DNA of 64,000 nt from DAOUFU01 sp034429275 (GTDB lineage: Bacteria > Chloroflexota > Anaerolineae > Aggregatilineales > Aggregatilineaceae). Shown in pieces: positions 32,948 to 43,202 of this stretch. Positions within the stretch are counted from its first letter, which is position 1. Each line of letters opens with the position of its first letter. The translations under genes were made by a program, and so were the position numbers. Under the pieces are notes generated by a model. It ran no database searches. It saw only the letters and a program-made list of their open reading frames with translations, and had not been told where the DNA came from. The stretch is taken from contig DAOUFU010000013.1 in the NCBI GenBank assembly GCA_034429275.1, positions 1 through 64,000 on the forward strand, written 5' to 3'.

Positions 32948-35900
32948 TTATAGATCGCGGTCTAGCTCGCCGGGGGCAGGCACCGGCAGTGTGATAGTAA
33001 AGGTGCTGCCTCGCCCTGGCGCGCTCTCTACATCAATGCGCCCGTCGTGCAGTTCCACGATTTCGCGCGTGATGGCCAACCCCAGCCCGGTACCGGAGGC
33101 AATTTTGGCGGCTTCCTCCGTGCGGAAGAACGGATCGAAGACGTACACCTGTTCTTCAGGCGGGATGCCGATACCGGTATCCTTCACCCACAACCGGACG
33201 GAATCGCCATCGCGTGTCAGCCCCACCTGCACTATCCCTCCATCAGGCGTATATTTCACCGCGTTCCCGAACAGGTTGCGCAGCGAGCGCATCAACTGGG
33301 CGGAGTCGCCATAGACGTACTGCACACCGGCCAGCCCGGTCGCATCGATCACCAGGTCGCGCTCGCGGGTGACGGCCAGCATCGACTGGATCAGGTCGCG
33401 GCTGTGAGCTGCCAGGTCGAACCATTCCTTGTTGGGCCTGGCCCGGCGTGCATCGAAGCGCGACAGTTCCAGAATGTCCTCGACCAGCTCCCTGAGCACA
33501 TTGGCCTGGCCGTAAATTTGCCGCACGATCCGCAAGCGTTCTCCGTCGTCGAAACGATCGTAATATTTGGCCAGGCTGCTGATCTCCAGCAGAATCGCAG
33601 AAAGCGGGGTGCGCAGCTCGTGCGAGACGGTGGAGACAAACCGCCCTTTGAGATCGTCCAATTCCCGGTAGTAGGTCACATCGTGCAACACAATTACCGT
33701 GCCCGTCACTTCGCCGGCGGGATCGTGTATGATGGCGCTGCGCGCCTGGATCGCGCGGCGGGGGATGCGCTGAATCACACTACAGACCTCATGCCGATCG
33801 TTGGCCCCATCGGCATCGATCAGCCAGCATGGCCAGTAGAGGTCTTCACGAGATGCATACGGGCAGTCCCCCTCAATGCATTCCATCGGCAGGCCGGTTG
33901 CAGGGTTGACCAGCGCCTCGATCGGCAGCGAAAACTCGACCGATTCCGGCGATCCCAACCGCGCGATGCGCCGCTGGAGCCAGTCCCACAACAGGCTGGC
34001 CGCACGCTGTGCCCCACCGCGCTCGGCAGGATAAAAGCGGAATAATGCCTCGCCCGCCGGGTTGATGACGATCGGCGTCTGGACCTGATCGAACACCAGA
34101 ATTCCATCCGCCGCGCTCTGCAAAATGGCCCCGATGCGCGCACTGCTGTGCACCGCCTCGGCGTACAGTTGCGCATTGGCCAGCGCGACGCCGACCTGCC
34201 GCCCAATGGCATCTACCATGCGCATTTCTTCATTGCCCCAAATGCGCGGCTGGTCGTGGACCAACGTGATCACCCCCATGATTTGTCCCTGCCGCCAAAT
34301 AGGAACATCCAGCATGGCGGCAATTCCAATCTCACGGGCCAGTTCCGGAGGCGAAGGCGGTGAGCCATCTTGAACCAAGGTGTTGGGAGTCAGGCTGATC
34401 ATGCCGTCAAGCATAGATTGGGTCAGGCCGCGCTGGGCAGCGACACTGAGCGATTGCGAGGACGCATCCAGCAGGAAGATCGCCCCACCGGTGATACCCA
34501 AATGCTCGACCAGGGTTGCCAGCACGCCGTCGAGCATCGCCCCGGTATCGAGCGAACTGCTCAGTGTCTCGGCGACGGCATTACGCACGCTCAAATCGGC
34601 GGTGCGCTCGTTGACACGCCGCTCCATCTGGTCGGCGTGGCGCTGAATCTGAGCGTAAAGCTGGCGATTCTCAATCGCCGCCGCCACACGCTCGGCAAAG
34701 ACATTCAACACATGGCGATCCTGGGCGGTGAAGGCATCCAACTCGATGCTTTGCAGGTCCAGCGCACCGATCGATTCGCCGCCGGAGGACTTGAGCGGGA
34801 TCACCAGTTCGGAGGCTGTGCGGGGGTCTCCCACAATATACCGGTCATCGAGCCGCACGTCCGGCGCGTAGACAGGTTCGCCGGTGCGCACTGCCGATGC
34901 CACCAGGCCGGGTCCGTCCAATTGTAATGCATGCGGCGACTGAATCTCGTAATCACCTGCCCGGCTGATAGTGTGAAGATTTCCCGTCTCCGGATCGAGC
35001 AGCAGCAGGCCACAAGCCACTCGTTTGAAGGTGCCCACCACCGTTTGCACGATCTGGTTACTCAGGTCGCGCATGGTGGTGACGGCGGGCAGCGCCGAAA
35101 ACAGGAACGACGTTCCGCGGTAGAGCACCGCCAGCTCATCCACTGAGCGGCGCACTTCATCGTAGAGATGTGCGTTGTTGAGTGCCACAGCCGCCTGTTC
35201 GGCGAACATCTGGAGCACTTCGCTCTGCTTATCGGAGAATGTATGAGGTTGAGCGCCGTCAAGCACGATCAAGCCGATTGTCCGCTCGCCGATGCGGATT
35301 GGACAGGACAGGACCGAGCGGATCCAGGCTGTCTCGGGCATCTCCACCCAATCCGGATCAACCAGTGTGTCGCCGATACAAGTCGGTTGACCGGCCTCCA
35401 ACATGCGTACCAGCGAAGGCCACGCATTGAGCGGAATCTCCTGCCTATACATCCATTCGGTGGTACCGTAGGCTTCGTACCCACGCGCGCGTGCCACGCG
35501 CACCTGGTTACCTTCGATTAGCATGACATTGGCGGCATCGTGAGGCACCACCCGCTCGATATTGGCCAGGATCAGGTCGAGCACAGTATCGGGGTCAAGC
35601 GTGCGATTGATCGCGGTGAGGGTTTCGCGCAGGGTTTCGGCCAGCGTGCGCTGCTCACGCTCGGCAGCATAGAGCTGGGCGTTACGCAGCGCGATAGCCG
35701 CCTGGTCGGCAAAAGCTTTGAGCCGCCCGGCGTGCTGCGGTCCAAAAAAGCCCGGCGTTGCGCTGTCCAGGTTCAGCATCCCAACCGTTTGCCCCTGGAT
35801 GCGAATGGGCGCAGAAGCAAACGAGCGAATCCATTTCGTTTCGGGGAACTCGTGCCACCAGCTGGCAGTAGTCACATCGCTGACGATGAGCGCCTCGTCC

Positions 35901-38389
35901 TGTTCCATCCGCTCGCGCAGCATGTAATAGGGATCGTCCAGGGAAATCACGACCTGGCGCATGTAATCGTCCAGGCCGCGTCCAGAATAGCCCCGGAAGC
36001 CGATCACGCGCGCCAACTGCGCCTCGTGGTTGATGATCATGATATTAGCCGCATCGTGCGGCACGACACGGCCAAGCATAACGAGCAGGCGATCGATCAC
36101 CAATGCCGGGTCAAGGGTGCTGGTGAGCGTCGTCGCCACATCGCGCAGAGCTTCGGCCAATGCCCGCTGCTCGCGCTCGGCAGACTGTGTGCGTTCGCGC
36201 AGGATGGCCGCGCCCAACGCATTGGACGCGCTGCGCAGCGCCTCGATTTCGACAGGCAGCCACCGCCGCTCTCGCTCGCAATCCACCAACCCCCAAAAGC
36301 CCCACCATTCGTTTTCGACAAAGATCGGCATCAAGGCGACGGAAAGAGCATCTACCTCCAGCAGCAGATCGCGCGCCGAACCCGACATCTCGCGCAGCAC
36401 GCCATACACAGGCTGCCCGGCAGCCAGCCGGGTGCCCCATGAATCCTCGGTCAGGAAAAGCGGGAGGTTCCGATAGCGCGACCGCTCCACTGGTTGCTTG
36501 GAAGACGTCCACCAGTGACGCAGGCTGCTGACCATCTTGCCTTGTGGACCAGGATGATTCGCGCACAGGAAGGAATAACTCATCGCAGTCGCTTCGCCCA
36601 GGGCCTTGATCGACTCGCGCAGTGCGGAATCCAGGTCATCAGCGCGCACCAGGCGCTCGCTCATATCCGCCAGCGCGTCGAGGATAGCATCGCGACGACG
36701 CAGAGCCTCATCCATGTGCCGACGTTCGGTAATATCGCGAACGACCGCCAGCACATGTTCGGGACCACTGGCCACCATGCGCACTTCAAAAAAGTATTCG
36801 CCGTCAGGGAGATGGAGTGGATATTCCCAGACTTGCATCTCGCCTGCCAGCGCCTTTTCGATCCGTGCCAGAAAATCTTGCCGCGCGTGAGCCGAGACCA
36901 GGTCGCCGATTGGAGTGCCCAAAATTTCCTCTGGGGAGGCCGACAGACGACCCTCGGCCCAATTCGACTTGACATTGACAATAGTGCCTTGCCGGTCGAA
37001 CTGCAGCATAAGGTCGGGGATCGCCGCCAAGACAGCACGGTTTTGTTCCTCACTGGCGCGCAGCGCGTTCTCGGTAGCTTTGCGCTCGGTGATGTCGCGC
37101 ACGATATACAACACTTCATCCGGTGCGCTGACCACTGCGCGCCCCTCAAAATCGCGCGTGTGCCCGGAAAAATCGAGCTGGTATTCGAGCACCTGCATCG
37201 TGCCGGTATCCAGCGCACGCTCTATCGCCGCACGTAGCCGCTGCGCATAGGCTTCTGGAAGCTCGTCCTCAACCTTGCGACCAATGATCGTGTGCGCATC
37301 CCCTACCAGGACATCTTCTTTGCCTTCGGCCTGCACATCCACCACGATGCCGGCCCGGTTGAAGCAAAACAACAGGTCGGGAAGGGCACGCAGCAGCGCT
37401 CGCTGACGGGCTTCGCTGCGGCGCAGGGCGTCTTCGGCGGTCTGCCGCTCGGTGACATCGTAAGCCACGATCTGGATGGCCGGCTGTTGCTCGTAGACGA
37501 AGGGGATGATTACACTTTCCACCTCAATGCTGGTCCCATCGAGCCGAACGATCTTGTGCTGCATGGGTGGCATATTCTCGCCCTGCATCACCAGGCCAAT
37601 ACGCTGCTCGGCGGTGGCCAGGTCATCGGGTGCGACAATGCGGTCCACAGTCAGGCCGATCACCTCATCCATTGAGTGCCCGCCCAGCAACCGTACGCCC
37701 GCCGGGTTCACATAGACCACACGGCCTTCCTGCATCACCGCGATAGTCACCGGCGCATATTCAATCAAGCGCCGGTACCGCTCACGCGCTTCGATCAACT
37801 CGGTCTGGCGCGCCTGATCAATCTGTCCCAACTGGTGCGCCACCAGGATGACCAGGCTAGACACGCCAACCAGGTAGCCGATCCACAAATCGCCTGCGGT
37901 GACACCCTCGAATACAAAGGGAACCGGCAGCAGCACCAAGACATTGAACCCCGCCAGCGCTGCCGTCCACCGCCACGAAAACCACATACTGCACAACAGA
38001 ACGGGCACAATCAGGTACACTTGCAGCTTCAGATCGTCCGAGTCGCTGATGGGAAGACTGATCCCCAGCAGGCCAAGATCGAGCACGAGCACGATCAGCG
38101 CGGCGACCCGCCTGTAATGGTAGGTGCGGCTGTACCGCCAGCCGAACAACAGCGCGATCACCAGCCCGGCAGTGATCAGAAAATCGTCGTCTTCCAGCGC
38201 CGATTGACCATCGATGACCAGGCTGCCCCCCAGCCCCAAAGTCAGGCCGATGCCTGCCAGCGCCATCAGCATCGCGGCCAACAAGCGGGCGCTGCGGCGC
38301 TCGCGCTGCGGCACGGAATCATCGGGCCGGGTCAGCCCAAGCACCAGTCGGACCATGCTTTTCCAGGGATGCGAAACCAGTGCTCGCAT
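32948..38389 (-). CDS. very large membrane sensor histidine kinase with four PAS and five GAF domains
   Basis: 1813 residues. Order: about six hydrophobic helices (20-190), PAS (203-325), PAS (330-445), PAS (450-556), GAF (575-735), GAF (743-905), GAF (915-1075), GAF (1081-1250), GAF (1261-1410), PAS (1415-1570), HisKA with phospho-His in S-H-E-L-R-T-P near 1587, and HATPase_c (1690-1800) with N-L-F-G-N-A-V-K-Y, D-T-G-I-G-I and G-T-G-L-G-L. GAF2 and GAF3 share V-V-P-H-D-A-A-N and look duplicated. No receiver domain, so it needs a separate response regulator, which is not adjacent. ATG 38389 has GGAGA six bases ahead; the longer frame to 38467 is rejected. Confidence 0.93.
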   Translation of the reverse strand: MRALVSHPWKSMVRLVLGLTRPDDSVPQRERRSARLLAAMLMALAGIGLTLGLGGSLVIDGQSALEDDDFLITAGLVIALLFGWRYSRTYHYRRVAALIVLVLDLGLLGISLPISDSDDLKLQVYLIVPVLLCSMWFSWRWTAALAGFNVLVLLPVPFVFEGVTAGDLWIGYLVGVSSLVILVAHQLGQIDQARQTELIEARERYRRLIEYAPVTIAVMQEGRVVYVNPAGVRLLGGHSMDEVIGLTVDRIVAPDDLATAEQRIGLVMQGENMPPMQHKIVRLDGTSIEVESVIIPFVYEQQPAIQIVAYDVTERQTAEDALRRSEARQRALLRALPDLLFCFNRAGIVVDVQAEGKEDVLVGDAHTIIGRKVEDELPEAYAQRLRAAIERALDTGTMQVLEYQLDFSGHTRDFEGRAVVSAPDEVLYIVRDITERKATENALRASEEQNRAVLAAIPDLMLQFDRQGTIVNVKSNWAEGRLSASPEEILGTPIGDLVSAHARQDFLARIEKALAGEMQVWEYPLHLPDGEYFFEVRMVASGPEHVLAVVRDITERRHMDEALRRRDAILDALADMSERLVRADDLDSALRESIKALGEATAMSYSFLCANHPGPQGKMVSSLRHWWTSSKQPVERSRYRNLPLFLTEDSWGTRLAAGQPVYGVLREMSGSARDLLLEVDALSVALMPIFVENEWWGFWGLVDCERERRWLPVEIEALRSASNALGAAILRERTQSAEREQRALAEALRDVATTLTSTLDPALVIDRLLVMLGRVVPHDAANIMIINHEAQLARVIGFRGYSGRGLDDYMRQVVISLDDPYYMLRERMEQDEALIVSDVTTASWWHEFPETKWIRSFASAPIRIQGQTVGMLNLDSATPGFFGPQHAGRLKAFADQAAIALRNAQLYAAEREQRTLAETLRETLTAINRTLDPDTVLDLILANIERVVPHDAANVMLIEGNQVRVARARGYEAYGTTEWMYRQEIPLNAWPSLVRMLEAGQPTCIGDTLVDPDWVEMPETAWIRSVLSCPIRIGERTIGLIVLDGAQPHTFSDKQSEVLQMFAEQAAVALNNAHLYDEVRRSVDELAVLYRGTSFLFSALPAVTTMRDLSNQIVQTVVGTFKRVACGLLLLDPETGNLHTISRAGDYEIQSPHALQLDGPGLVASAVRTGEPVYAPDVRLDDRYIVGDPRTASELVIPLKSSGGESIGALDLQSIELDAFTAQDRHVLNVFAERVAAAIENRQLYAQIQRHADQMERRVNERTADLSVRNAVAETLSSSLDTGAMLDGVLATLVEHLGITGGAIFLLDASSQSLSVAAQRGLTQSMLDGMISLTPNTLVQDGSPPSPPELAREIGIAAMLDVPIWRQGQIMGVITLVHDQPRIWGNEEMRMVDAIGRQVGVALANAQLYAEAVHSSARIGAILQSAADGILVFDQVQTPIVINPAGEALFRFYPAERGGAQRAASLLWDWLQRRIARLGSPESVEFSLPIEALVNPATGLPMECIEGDCPYASREDLYWPCWLIDADGANDRHEVCSVIQRIPRRAIQARSAIIHDPAGEVTGTVIVLHDVTYYRELDDLKGRFVSTVSHELRTPLSAILLEISSLAKYYDRFDDGERLRIVRQIYGQANVLRELVEDILELSRFDARRARPNKEWFDLAAHSRDLIQSMLAVTRERDLVIDATGLAGVQYVYGDSAQLMRSLRNLFGNAVKYTPDGGIVQVGLTRDGDSVRLWVKDTGIGIPPEEQVYVFDPFFRTEEAAKIASGTGLGLAITREIVELHDGRIDVESAPGRGSTFTITLPVPAPGELDRDL

Positions 38390-38475
38390 AGGGTTCTCCC
38401 TGTCACCTACTTCACCCACTCTCGTTCTGATTCTATTGTCTCCGATTTTGATGGGATGGATAGTCAAAAAGGTTT

Positions 38476-38506
38476 AAACACAAAAGGGGCGTAGCATGTA
38501 CGCCCC
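38476..38506 (-). terminator. rho-independent terminator of the beta-CASP nuclease gene
   Basis: Minus-strand hairpin GGGGCGTA, 5-base loop, TACGCCCC, followed by TTTTGTGTTT, about 30 bases after the stop at 38538. Confidence 0.8.
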
Positions 38507-38537
38507 CGATGAACCGACGAATTCTTGCTAACCGACG

Positions 38538-39938
38538 TTATAGCGAGTAGACCTGGTGAAGCTCCGGCACATCGACCTGTTCGTATCCCGCATCGGTACG
38601 CAGGGCCTGGGCCAACGCAGCCGCCGCGTCTGGCTCACCGTGAACCAGGAAGGTCCGACGTGGCCGCTTGGTGATCGCTTCTGCCCATGCCAGCAGTTCG
38701 CCGCTGTCGGCATGGCCAGAAAAGCCGTTGATTACCTCTACTTGTGCGCGCAGAATATGTTCTTCGCCGAAGATGCGAACTTTTTCCTGCTTTTCGACGA
38801 GACGTCGCCCCAACGTGTCGGGTGCCTGCCAGCCCACGATGAGAATGGTGTTCTTCGGGTCTTCGATCCGGTTGCGGAGATGGTGCAGGATGCGGCCTGT
38901 TTCGGCCATGCCGCTCGCGCTGATCACGATAAACGGCTCGCGCATGAAGTTGAGTTCCTTGCTCTGCTCAACCGAGCGCGTATAGCGCAGCATATCGAAG
39001 CCAAAGGGATCGCCCTCAGCCAGCATAAAATCGCGGATTTCGCTGTCGAAGCATTCCGGGTGCAGCCGATAAACCGCCGTCGCGTTGATGGCAAGCGGGC
39101 TGTCAACAAACACCGGCAGTTGGGGGATGTCGCGCTGGTTGATCAGCCGGTGCAGCGTGTAGACCAACTGCTGAGTGCGCCCGACTGCAAAAGAAGGGAT
39201 CACCACCGCACCGCCACGCCGATAGGTGTCGTTGATGATGCGTTCCAGTTTGCGCTCCGCATCGTCGTAGGGTTCGTGCACGCGGTTGCCATAGGTGCTT
39301 TCGAGAAGCAGCACATCGGCGTGATCGACGGTTTCGGGGTCGCGAATGATCGGGATACCGGCGCGGCCCAGGTCTCCGCTGAAGACCAGGCGCACATCGC
39401 GCCCGGCGTCGCGGTCTTCGATGTCCAGCACGACAATCGCGCTGCCGAGCATGTGACCGGCGTCGTAGAAGGTGACGTAGACGCCAGAGGCAATCTCCCG
39501 CTGGCGATGATAGCCGATGGCATTGAAGTATTCGAGGCTGTTAACCGTATCCTCAACCGTGTAGATCGGCTGGATAGGCGGCTCGTTGTTCCGGGCGCGT
39601 TTTTTGTTGACGAACTGGGCATCTTTTTCCTGAATATAAGCGCTGTCCATCAGCATCGTCGAGCACAAATCGCGCGTGGCAAAGGTGCACACGATGTCGC
39701 CGGTGAACCCGCTGCGCACCAGGTTGGGGATGTTGCCGCTGTGGTCGATGTGCGCATGGCTGAGAATCATCACGTCTACGGCGCTGGCATCGAATGGCAG
39801 GTTGCGGTTGCGCTCGTACGATTCCTGGCGCGCGCCCTGGTACAGCCCGCAGTCGAGCAGCAGGCGCTGGCCGTTCACTTCGATCAGGTGCTGGGAACCG
39901 GTAACGGTCTGTGCGGCCCCATGAAAGGTGATTTTCAT
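38538..39938 (-). CDS. MBL-fold/beta-CASP RNA-processing exonuclease-like protein
   Basis: 466 residues, the CPSF73-like group. Metal-binding motif H-A-H-I-D-H near residue 61, then D-A-G-H-M-L-G-S, F-S-G-D-L-G, a beta-CASP insert with FAVGRTQQLVYTLHRL, and the C-terminal RMMBL region with G-F-S-G-H-A-D-S. Predicted 5' or endo-nuclease on RNA. Start ATG 39938 (GGAGTG six bases upstream) begins the canonical M-K-I-T-F-H-G-A-A-Q-T-V-T-G-S; the longer frame is rejected. Confidence 0.93.
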   Translation of the reverse strand: MKITFHGAAQTVTGSQHLIEVNGQRLLLDCGLYQGARQESYERNRNLPFDASAVDVMILSHAHIDHSGNIPNLVRSGFTGDIVCTFATRDLCSTMLMDSAYIQEKDAQFVNKKRARNNEPPIQPIYTVEDTVNSLEYFNAIGYHRQREIASGVYVTFYDAGHMLGSAIVVLDIEDRDAGRDVRLVFSGDLGRAGIPIIRDPETVDHADVLLLESTYGNRVHEPYDDAERKLERIINDTYRRGGAVVIPSFAVGRTQQLVYTLHRLINQRDIPQLPVFVDSPLAINATAVYRLHPECFDSEIRDFMLAEGDPFGFDMLRYTRSVEQSKELNFMREPFIVISASGMAETGRILHHLRNRIEDPKNTILIVGWQAPDTLGRRLVEKQEKVRIFGEEHILRAQVEVINGFSGHADSGELLAWAEAITKRPRRTFLVHGEPDAAAALAQALRTDAGYEQVDVPELHQVYSL

Positions 39939-40031
39939 ACGTTGCACTCCCTCGGAATAGTATCCAGCCAGCCGATCCACTCCGGCGATGATCGCCGAAG
40001 TGCCTGCCAACAGCCTGCCCAATCCACCGTT

Positions 40032-41210
40032 TTATGGCTCGCCCGGCAGATCGCCGGACATCCCGGCGACTGCCTGCTCTATCACGGCGATCAGCTCGGC
40101 CCCATACCGCACACGCCGCCAGGGACCCAACCCCTGAATGCCGTCCAGTTCTTCCAGGCGCTGCGGAGCCAGCCGCGCCAGCGTCCACAAAGTTTCGCGC
40201 GGCACAATCACATCCGACTCCACCCCGCGCGCTGCCGCGCGCGCCTTGCGCCAGTTGTGCAGGGCATCGTACCGCGCCTGGACATCGGGCGAGGGTGGCG
40301 TGCTGCGGTGTGGTGGATGGGGTGGCCTGGCCTGACGCCCGCGCTGCACAGCTTCGACGATGGCCGGGCCATCGCGCTGTACCAGGCGCGGGGCCAACCC
40401 ACGCACGGTGAGCAGGTCCTCCGGGCGGCGCGGAGCCAGCATGGCAATCTCTACCAGCGTGCGATCGCCAAAGACTTTGAAAGGCGGCCAGTCGCGGGCC
40501 TGGGCAAGGGCATCGCGCAGCAGGTACAACTCGCGGACAATCGCCATCTGCTGGCGGGTGAGCAACCGGGTATCGTGCAAGCGCCAGTAGCCTTCGGGAT
40601 CGAAGCTATGCCCGGCAGGGGCAAGCGCGGGCAGGTCCGCGAAGGTTTCGAGCGCTTCTTCCAGGCAGCCCGTCGCCACCAGTTCTGCATGCAGCCGGTC
40701 CCGCAGCATCGGCAGATAATGGGTATCCACCTGGGCATATTCCAGTTGATCGGGGGGCAGAGGCCGGGTCGCCCAGTTGGCGCGCTGATATTTCTTCTGC
40801 GCCCGCACGCCAAACTGCTCTTCGAGGATGTTCCCCAGGCCGGTCTTGGCCCACCCGCAGATGCGCGCCGCCAGCATCGTATCGAAGACGGATGCGAATT
40901 CGAAGCCAAAATCGCGCTTGAGCGAGATGATGTCATATTCGGCGGCGTGGAACACCGTCTCGATGGCGGGATCGGCCAGCAGTGTGCCCAGAGGACTCAT
41001 ATCATCCACCGCCAGGGGGTCTACAATCACATCCTGCGTGCGTGTGGAAAGCTGTACCAGGCAGACCCGCTCATTATAGGCATAGAGACTGTTGGACTCG
41101 GTATCCACGGCGAGCAGCGGTTCGCGCCGTAGTTTATCGACCAGGCGGCGCAGGTCAGCGGTTCGCCGGATATACTGAGGGCGCGCCAGAGCCGGTAAAT
41201 GATCGGTCAC
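40032..41210 (-). CDS. rnd: ribonuclease D
   Basis: 392 residues. DEDD 3'-5' exonuclease domain (about 15-190) with V-D-T-E-S, H-A-A-E-Y-D and the Y-A-Q-V-D-T-H-Y-L motif. Two HRDC-type helical domains follow (about 205-285 and 315-390), as in E. coli RNase D. Trims 3' ends of tRNA precursors and other small RNAs. GTG start at 41210 overlaps the corA stop (GTGA), implying coupling; GTG at 41216 is an alternative. Confidence 0.93.
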   Translation of the reverse strand: MTDHLPALARPQYIRRTADLRRLVDKLRREPLLAVDTESNSLYAYNERVCLVQLSTRTQDVIVDPLAVDDMSPLGTLLADPAIETVFHAAEYDIISLKRDFGFEFASVFDTMLAARICGWAKTGLGNILEEQFGVRAQKKYQRANWATRPLPPDQLEYAQVDTHYLPMLRDRLHAELVATGCLEEALETFADLPALAPAGHSFDPEGYWRLHDTRLLTRQQMAIVRELYLLRDALAQARDWPPFKVFGDRTLVEIAMLAPRRPEDLLTVRGLAPRLVQRDGPAIVEAVQRGRQARPPHPPHRSTPPSPDVQARYDALHNWRKARAAARGVESDVIVPRETLWTLARLAPQRLEELDGIQGLGPWRRVRYGAELIAVIEQAVAGMSGDLPGEP

Positions 41211-42124
41211 ACCCACCCCCGATGATGGAAATAGAGCAGCATCGATGTTGCAATGGTGGCCATCAGGGCCATCACTACGATGAACGCCAGTGCATGATCC
41301 TGGATAGGCAGGGCGATATTCATGCCATAAATGCCGCTAATCAGGGTCAGCGGCAACATGATCACTGAGATCACGGTGAGGATTTGTATCGTCTCGTTCA
41401 GTCGGTAGCTGACCAGGGCGTTCGCCATATCGGCCAGGCCGTTGATAACCTCGAAGTGGTCGTCGATAATTTCGGACGCCTTGACGATGTGGTCGTAGAT
41501 GTCGCCAAAGTACACATCGAGGTCTTCGCGGATGAAGGTACGATCCACTTTTTCGAGGTTGCCCACGATCACGATCTGGGGCCGGATGATCCGCCGCAGC
41601 GCGATGATATCGCGCCGGACAAACGCGAGGTCTTGCATCACCTGGCGCGAATCCTGCGAGAAGATTTCTTCTTCCAGGTGGCGGATGTTGGCATCGACCT
41701 TGTAGAGAATGGGCAGGATATAGTCCACCAGCCGGTCCACAACGGTGTAAAAGATGCGGCTCGCGCCGCGCCCCATGATCTGCTCGCGGGCTTCTTCGCT
41801 CGCTTTGCACTGCTCGAACAACTGGCGCAGCGGCTTGAGCGTGCCATCGCTGGAGGTCACCAGGTAGCCGGGGCCGACAAACATATCGACTTCAGTCGCC
41901 CGGCTGATGCGCTGGATGGGGTCCCAGATCGGGAACTGCATCACGACAAACAAATAATCATCATAATCGTCGATTTTGGGGCGCTCGATGCGGCTTTGCA
42001 GGTCTTCCAGGTCCAGTGGGTGAAAATAGGGATAGCGCTCGCGCAGTTCGTTGATGTCCTGTGCGGTGGCACGCTCGATATTGGTCCAGAAGACACGTCC
42101 GTGCTGAATGGTTTCCATACTCAT
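41207..42124 (-). CDS. corA: CorA-family divalent cation transporter
   Basis: 305 residues: a large cytoplasmic funnel domain, then two C-terminal membrane helices with the pore signature Y-G-M-N near residue 273. Imports Mg2+ (or Co2+/Ni2+). A CATAAT hexamer sits eight bases before the ATG, suggesting a very short leader. A second ATG at 42118 is possible. Coupled to rnd. Confidence 0.93.
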   Translation of the reverse strand: MSMETIQHGRVFWTNIERATAQDINELRERYPYFHPLDLEDLQSRIERPKIDDYDDYLFVVMQFPIWDPIQRISRATEVDMFVGPGYLVTSSDGTLKPLRQLFEQCKASEEAREQIMGRGASRIFYTVVDRLVDYILPILYKVDANIRHLEEEIFSQDSRQVMQDLAFVRRDIIALRRIIRPQIVIVGNLEKVDRTFIREDLDVYFGDIYDHIVKASEIIDDHFEVINGLADMANALVSYRLNETIQILTVISVIMLPLTLISGIYGMNIALPIQDHALAFIVVMALMATIATSMLLYFHHRGWV

Positions 42125-42234
42125 GGGTGCCTATTATGGCGCGGGGATGGCCTGGGGGCAAACCATAACCTGGGTTAAAATGACCACGCCGAGGGCAGCG
42201 GAGCAGACCGCAGCCCCTGAGAGAAGGGGGTCTT

Positions 42235-43092
42235 ATGCAAGAATTTGCCAACCGGGTCGCGGTGATCACCGGGGCCGCGCATGGCATCGGATATGGACTG
42301 GCCGAGCGGGCAGCGCAGGAAGGAATGCGCGTCGTGATGGCCGACATCGACGCGGAAGCGCTGCACGCCGGCGCGGAGGCGCTGCGGGCTGCCGGGGCCG
42401 ATGTGCGCGCTGTTGTGACCGATGTCAGCCAGTTTGACCAGGTTGAGGCGCTGGCCGAAGCCGCGTTGGACGCTTTCGGCGCGATCCACCTGGTCTTCAG
42501 CAATGCCGGGATTAGCTCACTGGACGACCTGCATAAGCCCGTTTGGGACGTGCGCGCGAGTGAGTGGAAGAATGTCATCGCCGTGAATATTGGCGGGGTG
42601 GCGAACAGCATCCGCGTATTCGTGCCGCGCCTGGTAGCCCAACCCGATGAGAGTCACCTGGTGTTCACCGCCTCGGAGACCGGGCTGGATACTGCGCCGG
42701 GCATGGGACTCTACCGCGCGACCAAGCATGCCGCCGTCAGCCTGTGCGAAGGGCTGTACCAGGACCTTCAACAGCACGGCCTGGGCGACAAGATCGGCGT
42801 TTCGCTGCTGTGCCCCGGCCCGGTGGATACCCACATCACACAGGGCGCGCTGGCCCGCTTCGCCGCCGAATCCGGCGGTGCCGCACCCGACGCGCCTGTG
42901 GCCAAAGCCGCTGCCCACGTGATCGAGGTGCTGCGCCAGGGCATGACGCCTGCCGAGGTCGCCGCGCGAACTTTTGACGCCATCCGCGCCCGGCAGTTCT
43001 ACATCATCACGCACCCGGAAGTGAAAGAGCGTGCCCGCCAGCGCGTGGACAACATCATCCGCGAACAGCCGCCCGCCAATCCCTGGGCGTGA
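42235..43092 (+). CDS. SDR-family NAD(P)-dependent oxidoreductase
   Basis: 285 residues, classical short-chain dehydrogenase. Cofactor motif T-G-A-A-H-G-I-G at 12-19, N-A-G at about 92-94, catalytic Ser147, Tyr160 and Lys164 (S-x12-Y-x3-K) all present. D-I-D after strand 2 suggests NAD(H). Substrate unknown. Monocistronic with an AAGGGGG site upstream and a strong terminator. Confidence 0.93.
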   Translation: MQEFANRVAVITGAAHGIGYGLAERAAQEGMRVVMADIDAEALHAGAEALRAAGADVRAVVTDVSQFDQVEALAEAALDAFGAIHLVFSNAGISSLDDLHKPVWDVRASEWKNVIAVNIGGVANSIRVFVPRLVAQPDESHLVFTASETGLDTAPGMGLYRATKHAAVSLCEGLYQDLQQHGLGDKIGVSLLCPGPVDTHITQGALARFAAESGGAAPDAPVAKAAAHVIEVLRQGMTPAEVAARTFDAIRARQFYIITHPEVKERARQRVDNIIREQPPANPWA

Positions 43093-43105
43093 ACCCGATC
43101 GAGCC

Positions 43106-43138
43106 GCAGCCGGACGCGCATCCGGCTGCCGTTTTTTT
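43106..43138 (+). terminator. rho-independent terminator of the SDR gene
   Basis: Stem GCAGCCGGA / TCCGGCTGC, 6-base loop, then CG and seven T residues. Confidence 0.92.
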
Positions 43139-43173
43139 GACATAGGTTTAAAAACAATTAAACAATATGGGTA

Positions 43174-43202
43174 TTGACAATATTTGAGTGCCAAACTATA
43201 CT
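43174..43202 (+). promoter_or_regulatory. near-consensus sigma-70-type promoter of rnj
   Basis: TTGACA at 43174-43179, exactly 17 bases, then TATACT at 43197-43202. It implies transcription from about 43209 and a 5' leader of roughly 180 bases before rnj with no clear ORF in it. Confidence 0.8.

Noticed and set aside
38556..41132. 858-codon open frame on the plus strand across the beta-CASP and RNase D genes
   Set aside because: It is antisense to two well-supported genes, its translation is rich in His/Gln/Arg with no domain, and such frames are common by-products of high-GC codon bias.
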